Assembly: GCA_023381615.1 (NCBI GenBank)
Contig: JAMCQL010000017.1
Coordinates: 1-55,425 of the forward strand
Reading direction: 5' to 3'
Origin: Bacteroidota bacterium
GTDB lineage: Bacteria; Bacteroidota; Ignavibacteria; Kryptoniales; JAKASW01
DNA: 55,425 nucleotides
Made by a program: the position numbers and the translations under genes. The notes under the pieces were generated by a model. It worked only from the letters and a program-made list of their open reading frames with translations, was not told the DNA's origin and did no database searches. This document shows, piece by piece, positions 45,436-53,914 of this stretch (within the stretch, counting starts at the first letter, position 1; every line of letters begins with the position of its first letter).

Positions 45436-45942
45436 TTAGTCCTCCGATATTTGTTTAACATAAACTACGAGGTCGTCTCCGGGATGATAGTAATCGTGTA
45501 TCCTACATCCTTCGTGATAGCCTCGTTTCACATAGAAACTTCGAGTAGAAAGATACTTTTCCTGCGAACTCGTATAAACCGTTATCAGTCTTCCTTTGTG
45601 CTTCGCTATATCGTCTTCTGCAAACGACAAAAGCTCTGTCCCGATTTTCTGGCCTTGCAGTTCAGGCTTGACGGCAATCCAGTAGATATCATACGTTCCA
45701 TCGGTCAGTGGAGTAGGTCCATAGCACACATAACCTGCCACTTGGTCTGTCACCGCCGTGTAAGTCCAATAGCCGCTGTCCAACGAGTTGTCGAAATATG
45801 AATTCAAAAGTTCGTCGGCGATTTTTATTTCTTCGTCGGTGAAGTAATCAGTTCTCTTCAAGATATTTATGATCGAGTCGTGGTCTTCTCTGATCGTCGG
45901 TCTAATCTTAACCAAGTCTTCTCTTGAAAGCTGATTGGACAA
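45436..45942 (-). CDS. GNAT-family N-acetyltransferase
   Basis: 168 aa if TTG 45942 is used. A TTG at 45915 with AAGAGAAG before it is an equally good start (159 aa). Single GNAT domain: acetyl-CoA loop VKPELQGQKIGTELLSFAEDDI (Q-x-x-G-x-G/A type), then STRSFYVKRGYHEGCRI. It overlaps the ATP-grasp gene and is 3 bases from kamA. By analogy with the ablA-ablB pair of N-epsilon-acetyl-beta-lysine synthesis it may acetylate beta-lysine, but it is much shorter than AblB. Substrate is inferred. Confidence 0.82.
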   Translation of the reverse strand: MSNQLSREDLVKIRPTIREDHDSIINILKRTDYFTDEEIKIADELLNSYFDNSLDSGYWTYTAVTDQVAGYVCYGPTPLTDGTYDIYWIAVKPELQGQKIGTELLSFAEDDIAKHKGRLITVYTSSQEKYLSTRSFYVKRGYHEGCRIHDYYHPGDDLVVYVKQISED

Positions 45943-46972
45943 TATTATTTATGAGCTGGCTGTAAGTCCACCCAAACGCGGCAGCACTCCGGGCAAAACC
46001 GGAACCGCTCGGCGAAAGATCCGGATTGGGATTCACTTCAAGCACGTAAACTTTCCCGGTCTTGTCAACTCTCATGTCAACTCTTGCGTAATCCCGGCAC
46101 TGCATGACTTGATAAGCCTTGATCGCAGTGTGTTGAATCTTTTGTTCGAGCCGCCGGCTGATCTTTGCCGGACATATCGGCACAGTCGATTTATATTCGA
46201 CGCTCTCGGGCATCCACTTTGCCTCGTACGAGACAATATGATGATAGCCTTGCGGCATCGAGCTGAAATCTATTTCGGAAACCGGAAGCGCCACCACTTC
46301 TTCGTTGCCGACAATAGCAACGTTGAATTCTCTTCCTTCCACGAACTGCTCTACGAGAACCGGCTGCTTAAACTTCTTCAGCATTTCTGCCAATAGTGGT
46401 TGAAGATGGTCGCGGTCGTAAACGACAGACACATTCGATATTCCGATGCTCGCGTCTTCATGGATTGGTTTCGCAATTGCAGGAAAAGTTAATTTCTTCA
46501 GCGACACTTCGTCGGGAGAAGTAAAAACACGAAAACTCGGGACATTTATTTTGTGGAACGTCAAAATTTCCTTGGCTCTGACTTTATTTAGACAGCTTCC
46601 AAGAGTCAGTGGGTTGCTGCCCGTATACTGGATTCCGAGCAGTTCATAAAGCCCTCCAACGTTCATTTCCTGAAAAGAATCCCCCTCAATGGCTTCACAG
46701 AAATTGAAAACCAAATCCGGTTTTTCCTCGCGAAGCTTGTCTATGAGTTGGTTTATATCGGAGCTTGTAATGATCGTTGAAACGTTATAGCCAGTTTCAG
46801 TCAGGACTTCGGCAACGGTATCTACTTGCTCGATTACGCTTGTCGTGGAAGTATCTTGCAGTGAAGCCTTGACGTCAGACGCTATCTTACCGCTGAAAGC
46901 CAACTCGAGTTCGGAAGAAATATCCAGCGACGATTCGTCGTATACAACGGTGATCTTCTTTTTCCTTGGCAT
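45908..46972 (-). CDS. D-Ala-D-Ala-ligase-like ATP-grasp enzyme (1)
   Basis: 354 aa. N-terminal domain PDLVFNFCEAIEGDSFQEMN and LLGIQYTGSNPLTLGSCLNKV (Ddl-like substrate loop). ATP-grasp middle domain FPAIAKPIHEDASIGISNVS and VLVEQFVEGREFNVAIVG; metal-binding end VLEVNPNPDLSPSGSGF. It joins a carboxylate to an amine with ATP. A Ddl for cell wall is possible, but two different copies side by side, next to kamA, point to an amino-acid ligase. Confidence 0.85.
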   Translation of the reverse strand: MPRKKKITVVYDESSLDISSELELAFSGKIASDVKASLQDTSTTSVIEQVDTVAEVLTETGYNVSTIITSSDINQLIDKLREEKPDLVFNFCEAIEGDSFQEMNVGGLYELLGIQYTGSNPLTLGSCLNKVRAKEILTFHKINVPSFRVFTSPDEVSLKKLTFPAIAKPIHEDASIGISNVSVVYDRDHLQPLLAEMLKKFKQPVLVEQFVEGREFNVAIVGNEEVVALPVSEIDFSSMPQGYHHIVSYEAKWMPESVEYKSTVPICPAKISRRLEQKIQHTAIKAYQVMQCRDYARVDMRVDKTGKVYVLEVNPNPDLSPSGSGFARSAAAFGWTYSQLINNIVQSAFKRRLG

Positions 46973-47013
46973 AAGCCGCCTCTATAAGTTCAACGAATAC
47001 AATGAGTTACGAA

Positions 47014-48078
47014 CTAAATTCTTCCTGTTCTCTTCAGCGCCGTATCTAGCACGGAATTTATCATTTCATCATAGTTTAGCCCGGCTGCTCTCGAAGCCAT
47101 AGGAAAACATGAATGCTCTTCGGGGTCGGGCAAAATTCCGGGAAGCGGATTGACTTCCATAATATTCGGCTCACCAGCGGCATCGAGCCTCACGTCAATC
47201 CTGCACCAATCGCGGCAGCGTAGGACTTCGAAAGACTTCTTACAGATGTCCTCCATCCTGGCTCTCAGAGTGTCATCTATTGGAGCAGGACATCTGAAAA
47301 CTTCGATTGGAGAATCTTTTGTGTCCCACAGCCATTTAGCTTCATAAGAATAGATTGGCAGTGCCTCCGATGGCAACGAATTGAAATTCATTTCGACTGG
47401 CGGAAAGACTTTCAATTCACTCCCATTACCAAGCAGTGCCACGGTAAATTCCCGTCCGGGCAAGTACTCTTCTACGAGCGCCGGCTGTTCGTAATCATTT
47501 AGTATCCGTTCAACTTCTCGTTTCAACAACTCGGGTTCAGTTACAAAGGAAGAATTATAAATGCCTTTGCTCGAACCTTCGTGGAGCGGTTTAACGAAAA
47601 GCGGGTAACGCAATGACGCTTTGACCGCCTCTTCATACGAGTTGGCCACAACAAACTTCGCCGTTGGAATCCCGTGATAACTTAAAATCTCTTTCGTTCT
47701 CGCTTTGTCGAGACAAGTAGCAAGCGTAAGCGGATCAGAACCTGTGTAAGGCATGCCGAGGAATTCCAACATCGCGGGTACTTGAGCTTCTCTGCTGACG
47801 CCGTTCATGCCTTCGGCTATGTTAAAGACAATGTCGAACTCACCATCGCGAATTCTTTCGTAAGCATTCTCATCAGCTTCGACAAGAGTGACGTTGTGGA
47901 TCACAGACAAAGCGTGAGCTACTGCATCAATAGTCTCCGCAGTATCCCACTCGGCATACTTGTCGATAGCTTTTGGAGAAGTGATTACTGACTTAAGGGG
48001 AGAAGAGTAACTAGGAGGTTCCGCATTCTCTTCAGAGGTGCTCTCTCTTTTCAAGTTAAAGACAAGAGCAACGTTCAT
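47014..48078 (-). CDS. D-Ala-D-Ala-ligase-like ATP-grasp enzyme (2)
   Basis: About 354 aa from ATG 48078. Motifs: FDIVFNIAEGMNGVSREAQ, LGMPYTGSDPLTLATCLDK, YPLFVKPLHEGSSKGIYNSS, ALVEEYLPGREFTVALLG, and IMEVNPLPGILPDPEEHSCF. It is a paralogue of 45908-46972 with clearly different sequence. First gene of the cluster. The ATG is preceded directly by an 18-bp family A core that may supply the ribosome-binding site. Confidence 0.85.
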   Translation of the reverse strand: MNVALVFNLKRESTSEENAEPPSYSSPLKSVITSPKAIDKYAEWDTAETIDAVAHALSVIHNVTLVEADENAYERIRDGEFDIVFNIAEGMNGVSREAQVPAMLEFLGMPYTGSDPLTLATCLDKARTKEILSYHGIPTAKFVVANSYEEAVKASLRYPLFVKPLHEGSSKGIYNSSFVTEPELLKREVERILNDYEQPALVEEYLPGREFTVALLGNGSELKVFPPVEMNFNSLPSEALPIYSYEAKWLWDTKDSPIEVFRCPAPIDDTLRARMEDICKKSFEVLRCRDWCRIDVRLDAAGEPNIMEVNPLPGILPDPEEHSCFPMASRAAGLNYDEMINSVLDTALKRTGRI

Positions 48079-48079
48079 A

Positions 48080-48097
48080 TCCAAAGGATCCTTCGGA
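48080..48097. repeat. Family A core, 18 bp, directly before the ATP-grasp start codon
   Basis: On the coding strand it reads TCCGAAGGATCCTTTGGA, then T, then ATG. The AAGGA inside it stands about 10 bases before ATG, within working distance of a Shine-Dalgarno. Confidence 0.75.
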
Positions 48098-48408
48098 CAG
48101 GGTCCTGCATCTTGTTCGACTTCTCGTATGTTGGCGACGCAACATTCATTTGCGTTTAATATAACGGTTTATTTTTAATTGTCAAGCAAAGTGGTACAGT
48201 TTTCTGAAGACCAAAATCTAAAAGTCAAAGGTCAAAAGGTGTCGGCTCTCGGCTTTCGGTCTCTTGCTTCTGACCTCTTCCTTCTTTCGTGCCATCATTC
48301 CACTATCTGAACTTTGTGCCTTTGTCCCTTTGTGCCTACTCACCAAATAGCGCACACATTGAAGTTCTCTGGTACAGATGTTAATTTTCGTAAAACAATG
48401 GAGTTGAA
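48098..48408. other. Divergent intergenic region, no gene
   Basis: Separates the ATP-grasp/kamA transcript (minus) from a small plus-strand gene. It holds CTTTGTGCCTTTGTCCCTTT, also present near 6845, and low-complexity stretches. No clear promoter or riboswitch is recognised. Confidence 0.4.
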
Positions 48409-48690
48409 ATGACAACGAAAGCGGCTGCGCAAGTAAATAAGTTTCCTGAAGACAGTTCAGAAAAGATTGCATATAAGATTGCTGAGCAAGTCAAGACTAG
48501 AGAATCCAACGACAACAACAGACTCGGTTATCATATCTGGCGGTATCTAACCGGAACGATCCCGACTATTGACGAGGCCATCAGGGTTTCGGGTGTAAGG
48601 CTGGCAGAGGGAGAAACATTAGAAAACATTACAGAGCAGGTTGCCAAGCAATTGAAGGAACGCGGCTTCGAAGTAAAAAGAGAGAGGTGA
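48409..48690 (+). CDS. Small protein, unknown function
   Basis: 93 aa, charged and soluble, no signal peptide. Helical patterns: SSEKIAYKIAEQVKTRESN, TIDEAIRVSGVRLAEGETL, ENITEQVAKQLKERGFEVKR. A weak GGAGTTGAA precedes ATG. No family recognised. It is followed by a bidirectional-looking terminator. Confidence 0.55.
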   Translation: MTTKAAAQVNKFPEDSSEKIAYKIAEQVKTRESNDNNRLGYHIWRYLTGTIPTIDEAIRVSGVRLAEGETLENITEQVAKQLKERGFEVKRER

Positions 48691-48786
48691 TATGCTCTCC
48701 GGTGAACAAGCAGTCGATGGGGTGGGATTGCTTCACGTCATATCATCCGATGAAAAGCATTCCAATGCATTGGTACCCGCACAAAA

Positions 48787-48818
48787 AAGCCCGGAAGCAT
48801 ACAAGTACTCCCGGGCTT
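48787..48818. terminator. Terminator between convergent genes
   Basis: AAGCCCGG (48787-48794) and CCGGGCTT (48811-48818) form a perfect 8-bp stem. A-run on the left (six A) gives a T-run on the minus strand, so it best ends the minus-strand type IX protein gene (stop at 48835). Confidence 0.7.
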
Positions 48819-48834
48819 CGTTCATTACAATGGT

Positions 48835-50511
48835 TTACTTAACCAACATGAGCTTCTTAACCGACGTGTATTTTCCAGCAGTCAATCTGTAGAAGTACAG
48901 ACCGCTCGGAAGACTCGATCCGTCGAAAACTATGTTGTTATATCCTGCTGGCTCATCTTCATTGACGAGAGTCTTCACTTCTCTCCCTAGCGCATCATAA
49001 ACCTTCAGCATCACAAAAGTGTTGACTGGTAACTGATAACTGATGACTGTAGATGGGTTGAACGGATTAGGATAGTTCTGGCTGAGGTCATATTCCATCG
49101 GCAGCGGGACTGAATTTACCGTTTGGTTACGATAACTTGAACTGCTTGTGTCGTTAATGAAGTAAACGTTTACCAATGTAAGCCGAGCGTTGGAGTCAGG
49201 AACGCCGTTCACAAGCACCGCAAATTTCGTGTTCTTTTTCAATGCACTAAGCGGAATCCCGACTGAGAATGCGGAATCATTTAACTGTCTCGGTGCACCT
49301 GAAATGTCCGTTCCCATTAAATTCACAACGGGTGCATTTGACCCGCTATCGACAAGCGCAAGGGCGATTGATACCGGTTGATCGGTCTTATTGACATTGA
49401 GGCTTCCATAGAAAGTCAAGGCGGACGCATTACTTGTAGATCGCCCGTTCAATGAAGGGTTGATCCTCAAAATCATATATCTTGAGGAATCGTAGCTCAC
49501 TTCCTCTATTTGGCATGTATCCGCCGTCACTCTTCCACTTGAGTATCGGATGCTGGATAAATCAAATACCGCATTTAATCCAGCGATAGTGTCTATCGCC
49601 TGAATTATTTGGCTGAATTTTGTGATCCCCTTGCTTCTCTTGTATAGCACGCTGCCCCCACCTGTGTTCTCGTTTCTTAAGCCGATGGATAACGCATAGG
49701 GGGTAGTTAAGCGAGTCAGACTGTAAGCCACGCTTGAAGGGTCGGCACTGCTGACAAGATTAGGATAAACTGCGTTGTTCGTCATGGTTGGGGGAAGACC
49801 GAACCCTCCTACGTTCCCCCAGTTTATGCCGTCGGTGCTCGTTAGCTTATAAATGTTGTTGTTACCCGATTCATCATGGAACATTAATGTCACGCCGCCG
49901 TTAGCGTCAGTATGCCCGCAGATCGATGGCTCGTCGAACACAGAATAATAAACAAATTGAGTGATTGTTGACCAGTTGAAGCCTGCCATTGAGAGGCTTC
50001 TATGGAAGACGGAGTATTGATAGTACCTGCTGTGATCAAATCCATCCCAGGCGAAATGGACTCTGCCGGTGCCATCCACTGAAATTGAGGGAGTCACGTT
50101 CGGCGCTGCATAACCTCCGTTGGAAACTGTGTATGGACCGGAGAAGGATGGTATCGTATGAGCCCCCAAATCCCAATATGACATGTGCACATCACCATCG
50201 CTGGTATTATCGTATGCAACGTAAATTTTCGGGGCGAAAGCCGAAGAATAGTCGTAGAAAATAGATGGACTTTCAGATGATGAGCCTGTGCTTGGCAAGG
50301 AATAGAATACCCAGGGTGAGAGTTGGTTTGTGATAATCTCTATCCCTGACACTCCTTCAAATGCGACAGCAAACGCTGTGTCGTGCAGCATGACACCCGC
50401 CGGTTTTGCGTTTTGCCTCGCCAAACCGCTCAGGAAAGGCGGTCCGCCTACCTCTACAGGATATAAAGTCGCCCATGAGTCATACCACCAAAGATATCTA
50501 CGTGCATACAA
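48835..50511 (-). CDS. Type IX-secreted protein, 3' part (frameshifted)
   Basis: 558 aa. The C-terminal 80 residues are a Por/type IX sorting domain: YDLSQNYPNPFNPSTVISYQ, VYDALGREVKTLV, FDGSSLPSGLYFYRL, TSVKKLMLVK. The part before has beta-propeller-like repeats (FYDYSSAFAPKIYVAYDNTS, HFAWDGFDHSRYYQYSV). It is the continuation of 50454-52115: removing one unit of the 20-bp tandem repeat (50489-50528) joins the frames as SIYARRYLWWYDSW. As written the half lacks a signal peptide, so it would not be exported. Confidence 0.82.
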   Translation of the reverse strand: MYARRYLWWYDSWATLYPVEVGGPPFLSGLARQNAKPAGVMLHDTAFAVAFEGVSGIEIITNQLSPWVFYSLPSTGSSSESPSIFYDYSSAFAPKIYVAYDNTSDGDVHMSYWDLGAHTIPSFSGPYTVSNGGYAAPNVTPSISVDGTGRVHFAWDGFDHSRYYQYSVFHRSLSMAGFNWSTITQFVYYSVFDEPSICGHTDANGGVTLMFHDESGNNNIYKLTSTDGINWGNVGGFGLPPTMTNNAVYPNLVSSADPSSVAYSLTRLTTPYALSIGLRNENTGGGSVLYKRSKGITKFSQIIQAIDTIAGLNAVFDLSSIRYSSGRVTADTCQIEEVSYDSSRYMILRINPSLNGRSTSNASALTFYGSLNVNKTDQPVSIALALVDSGSNAPVVNLMGTDISGAPRQLNDSAFSVGIPLSALKKNTKFAVLVNGVPDSNARLTLVNVYFINDTSSSSYRNQTVNSVPLPMEYDLSQNYPNPFNPSTVISYQLPVNTFVMLKVYDALGREVKTLVNEDEPAGYNNIVFDGSSLPSGLYFYRLTAGKYTSVKKLMLVK

Positions 50512-52115
50512 AGATATCTACGTGCATATATGCTGTACCCGTTCCCGTTGCTCGAAACATCTGTCCAGAGTACATACACAAAATTAGGAGCCGGAGCGGC
50601 ATTTGTCCATTGTGTAATCGAAGGGTTATGCGCCGTTCCACGGCCAGCGCTAAGCATTATTTCCTGAGACCACGTTTTACCACCGTCATAAGACTTGGTA
50701 AACCATATTTCACCTTTCGATTCATATACCAGGTTATAATAACCCGCCGGATCCACAAAAAGCCTTCTTTGATTGCTGTACCCTGATGCCGTGTTGACGC
50801 TAGATACGAGATGGCCTTTGTAGTTGGCGGTGATAGTCGCGCCGGAGTTTGTGAAAACCACTGCAGTTTGCTGCACGCCGCTGTTTTGGAATGTTACGTT
50901 TGTTCCGCTCCAGTTCTGGAAGTATCCAGCGTAACCGTTTATGTTAGTCTGCGTAAGTGGCGCGCTGACGGAGTAGTAAGGCTTCCCGGAAACAATTGGT
51001 TGATTCAAGAATACGCCTTTGTAATTTGTTGATGTGCCTAAATTGTTCGAGGCGTAAGCAACCGAATTGAAGCCCGCGGACATCCCACGGTTTATTGGTG
51101 AATTCCCATGTAACGGATCGGTAGAGTCAAGCAGCCACGGATCTTGGAAATTCAGGCTTCCACCCGGATTCCCGCCGTCGATGAGCTGCGACTGGATCGT
51201 GGCATTCCGGACAGTGTCCACAGAAGCAATAAGGCTTGTGGTACCTGAAAATATTGTGAACTGTTTTGGGTTAACCACGTTATTATCTGTTGACCAATTT
51301 TTGTACTTATAGGTGTTACTCAGCAGCTTCTGGGTGGCTCTCAATGTCACCGTGTCGGTTTGATAAAATGAGAAAGTGTGCGGCGCTTTGTATGTTGCGA
51401 ACGTATTCGTCTCCCAATGCGCGACCGAATCTATCGACGTGGTCGTGGAAACGATTTGCTGATCGACGACCACCGGCTTCGTCGGATAAGTAAAGACGAT
51501 CCTCAGTTTAACGGTGGAGTTCTTGAGAGTGTACACTGAATCATAACTACCTTCGTATTGATATGCTATTCCCAGAACAAACCGGTGGTATTGAAGGTAC
51601 TGTTGAACTGCGTTAATCACGGCTGGGCCCGATCCCGAGGAGTACGTTCGATCTAATACGCCTGTGCTGCTGGTCTCGGAAGCTATCGAACTACCCTGAG
51701 AAAGATTCCACAGAGCAGACAGATCCGGATTATTGGAAAGATCCCAATATGAGCAATTATAAAAATTAGCGGCAAACACGAGGTCGAAGGGTGGAGAGTA
51801 AGTATATTCAATATGAATCTGTACGGTATCGATCGTGGAGCCCGCGGGTACCAGCGTGTCGGGAAAGTTCCATTGATAGAAGGCTCTTTGTGTCACGAGA
51901 ACGCCCGAGTTATACGAACCGACCTTAATAGTGCCCGTAAGATTACCGCTAGCCCCTCCTTGTGAAAGAGGACTACCCATCGCGCTGCTTTTATACAGTC
52001 CCATCCGATATGCCGAGGTATCGGAGCCGAAGTTGCCATATCTTTGCGCGAAAAGAGATGATGGAGCTGACAACAATAAAGTCGTCAATGCAATAAACCT
52101 AAGAAGATTCCTCAT
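50454..52115 (-). CDS. Type IX-secreted protein, 5' part (frameshifted)
   Basis: 553 aa. Signal peptide MRNLLRFIALTTLLLSAPSSLFAQ. The mature sequence begins RYGNFGSDTSAYRMGLY, followed by beta-rich modules (for example GVLVTQRAFYQWNFPDTLVP and FAANFYNCSYWDLS). The last residues CMHVDIFGGMTHGRLYIL come from reading past the 20-bp duplication in the wrong frame. With one copy of the unit the reading frame continues into 50511-48835, giving about 1,090 aa with a sorting domain. Confidence 0.82.
   Translation of the reverse strand: MRNLLRFIALTTLLLSAPSSLFAQRYGNFGSDTSAYRMGLYKSSAMGSPLSQGGASGNLTGTIKVGSYNSGVLVTQRAFYQWNFPDTLVPAGSTIDTVQIHIEYTYSPPFDLVFAANFYNCSYWDLSNNPDLSALWNLSQGSSIASETSSTGVLDRTYSSGSGPAVINAVQQYLQYHRFVLGIAYQYEGSYDSVYTLKNSTVKLRIVFTYPTKPVVVDQQIVSTTTSIDSVAHWETNTFATYKAPHTFSFYQTDTVTLRATQKLLSNTYKYKNWSTDNNVVNPKQFTIFSGTTSLIASVDTVRNATIQSQLIDGGNPGGSLNFQDPWLLDSTDPLHGNSPINRGMSAGFNSVAYASNNLGTSTNYKGVFLNQPIVSGKPYYSVSAPLTQTNINGYAGYFQNWSGTNVTFQNSGVQQTAVVFTNSGATITANYKGHLVSSVNTASGYSNQRRLFVDPAGYYNLVYESKGEIWFTKSYDGGKTWSQEIMLSAGRGTAHNPSITQWTNAAPAPNFVYVLWTDVSSNGNGYSIYARRYLCMHVDIFGGMTHGRLYIL
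50489..50528. repeat. Perfect 20-bp tandem duplication in the type IX protein gene
   Basis: CAAAGATATCTACGTGCATA at 50489-50508 and again at 50509-50528, with no gap. 20 bp is not a multiple of three, so the gene is out of frame in this sequence. Confidence 0.92.
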
Positions 52116-52209
52116 TTTTTTCTCCTTTAAGAATTATTGAAAGTCCTGTTGATTCTTGCAATTTCGATTTGTTTCATTTTGATGATTTTGTTTGTCACCT
52201 CCTTTCTGA

Positions 52210-53514
52210 TTAAGGGTTCCTTTTCCCTATGGCTATAAGTCCTTGAGAAGTGGTTTGCCCAACAGCGATGACAAGATTTCCTCTCATTGCCACAGAGTAA
52301 TAATTACCACTTGAATGTGTCTCATTGTAAAAACTTTTCCAGGTTTTCCCGTTAAAGTGAAGGCATTCGCCATAACCGCCCACTGCGACAACATCGTTTA
52401 CGTCACTACCTGTGATCCTGTAAATGTAATAGGAGGTAATATCTAACGGATTGTTGTTCCATTGTACATCGCTCAATAGGTGCTTCTCGAATATGCCATT
52501 CCCCGCCGTGTAATAATGCCTTCCTGGAATGAACCATGTACTACCAATCGGATAGGGGATGGGATCAGTTGAAAGTTGTGTCACTGCCGTCGGAGTGATT
52601 GATAACAGATCTTTATCGATCTGCGCAAAGGGGTTGGATGCAACTGCAAGAATCTCATATTGTTTCGTCTCTGCGTTCCACGCTCCATAGATGTCCTGGA
52701 TGTTCAGTGTCGTTCCGCTCTCGATCTTTTGCCAGATGCCGGCGGTGTAATGAGCGATGTTTCCGCCGTCCCCTACTGCGTACACCGAATTAGAATCCGT
52801 CCCCCATAGCTTGTTTATAACAAAAGAAAACGGCAGGCACATAGCATCAGTTTGTGAATGGCCGTTCCACCATACCACCTGATCTCCATCCATTGCAATT
52901 AGTATTTTTGTGGGACTGAACGCGAACAAGGATTTAGCCGGATATGGGGTTACATTTGATTGCCCGCATATAGTATGGAAGTATATTTTTATTAGTTGCC
53001 AGTCCTTGCCGTCCCAACGGGCTAAGTTACACAATGTGCCATTGTAATGTATTTCTCCAACGGCATACGCAAGCGTATCGTTTATTATCGCCACATCATA
53101 AAGCGAGCTCGTTGCCCCGCCATTTCCGAGCGAATAGGTTGTCCACGAGAAACTATTTGAAGTCGTGTCCAACGTCTGTACATGGAGAGGCGCTGTCGAT
53201 TTTAGGATAGTCGTACCGTTTGTCAGATGTGCAGTATAAGTATAAGTTTTATATGGAAGCAATCCTGTGTCGGAGACTGTGGTATCGGTCTGGGAGAGAG
53301 TAAATGTCATCACGGTTGCCGTGTCCCGTGTTATCTCAACCGTTCTTTCCCTGAACGAAGAGGCTAAATGAACATTCAGCCAAGCCTCGGTGCAGGAAGT
53401 ATCAGCAAGCTCTATTGTAAAAGCATCAGCAGGCGGCTGGGTCGGCGAGTGGCACGTCATGGATGTAAATGCCACTGTCGATACGACTACGAACAACAAA
53501 AAGTATTTCATCAT
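52210..53514 (-). CDS. Lipoprotein with Fn3-like N-terminus and repeat domain (paralogue 1)
   Basis: About 434 aa. Start near MMKYFLLF (53514) after AAAAGGAAA. Lipobox VAFTSMTC. N-terminal Fn3-like part: FTIELADTSCTEAWLNVHLA, YKTYTYTAHLTNGT. Then propeller-like repeats: LYDVAIINDTLAYAVGEIHY, KLWGTDSNSVYAVGDGGNIAHY, NDVVAVGGYGECLHFNG. The same layout recurs at 53915-55225. Function unknown; probably surface-exposed. Confidence 0.72.
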   Translation of the reverse strand: MMKYFLLFVVVSTVAFTSMTCHSPTQPPADAFTIELADTSCTEAWLNVHLASSFRERTVEITRDTATVMTFTLSQTDTTVSDTGLLPYKTYTYTAHLTNGTTILKSTAPLHVQTLDTTSNSFSWTTYSLGNGGATSSLYDVAIINDTLAYAVGEIHYNGTLCNLARWDGKDWQLIKIYFHTICGQSNVTPYPAKSLFAFSPTKILIAMDGDQVVWWNGHSQTDAMCLPFSFVINKLWGTDSNSVYAVGDGGNIAHYTAGIWQKIESGTTLNIQDIYGAWNAETKQYEILAVASNPFAQIDKDLLSITPTAVTQLSTDPIPYPIGSTWFIPGRHYYTAGNGIFEKHLLSDVQWNNNPLDITSYYIYRITGSDVNDVVAVGGYGECLHFNGKTWKSFYNETHSSGNYYSVAMRGNLVIAVGQTTSQGLIAIGKRNP

Positions 53515-53622
53515 TTTCCTTTTTCCTCTTTTCATAAACTCTTTCTTTCGGCACCGGGCCGTCTCATTTACTCTTTCCCGTTCTGGCAGTACCAGCCCAT
53601 AGATCCCGACCTTGGCGGGACA

Positions 53623-53877
53623 TCAGAACGGGTTGTGAAACAGACGGGCGGCTTCGGCTTTGCTTTTCCCAGCAGCCACCGCCTTCTCATAATTGAGAAG
53701 CATGTCATAGATCTGCGGGTGGATCTTCTGCTCATCCTTGGACAGTTTTGCCCGAGCAGCATTCAGCGAATCCATCAAAAACTTGGCTCTTTGTTCGAAA
53801 GTCTGAGCGCGCGTATTGGTGTATACGAGCATCGTGGACAGAAGAGCAAGGATAGAATAACGAATGAGCGTTTTCAT
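53623..53877 (-). CDS. Small secreted protein
   Basis: 84 aa. Signal peptide KTLIRYSILALLSTMLVYTNTRAQ; mature part is helical and charged: TFEQRAKFLMDSLNAARAKL, YDMLLNYEKAVAAGKSKAE. An AGGGGG lies a few bases before ATG. It sits between two related lipoprotein genes. No family recognised. Confidence 0.55.
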   Translation of the reverse strand: MKTLIRYSILALLSTMLVYTNTRAQTFEQRAKFLMDSLNAARAKLSKDEQKIHPQIYDMLLNYEKAVAAGKSKAEAARLFHNPF

Positions 53878-53914
53878 AATGACCCCCTGTTTTGGTTTTT
53901 TGTTTGTTTTATTG

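Noticed and set aside
50400..50450. Palindrome GGCGGACCGCC...GCGAGGC in the type IX protein gene as a further insert
   Set aside because: The segment encodes GGPPFLSGLARQNA and looks repeat-like, but no second copy is present in the window, so it cannot be supported.
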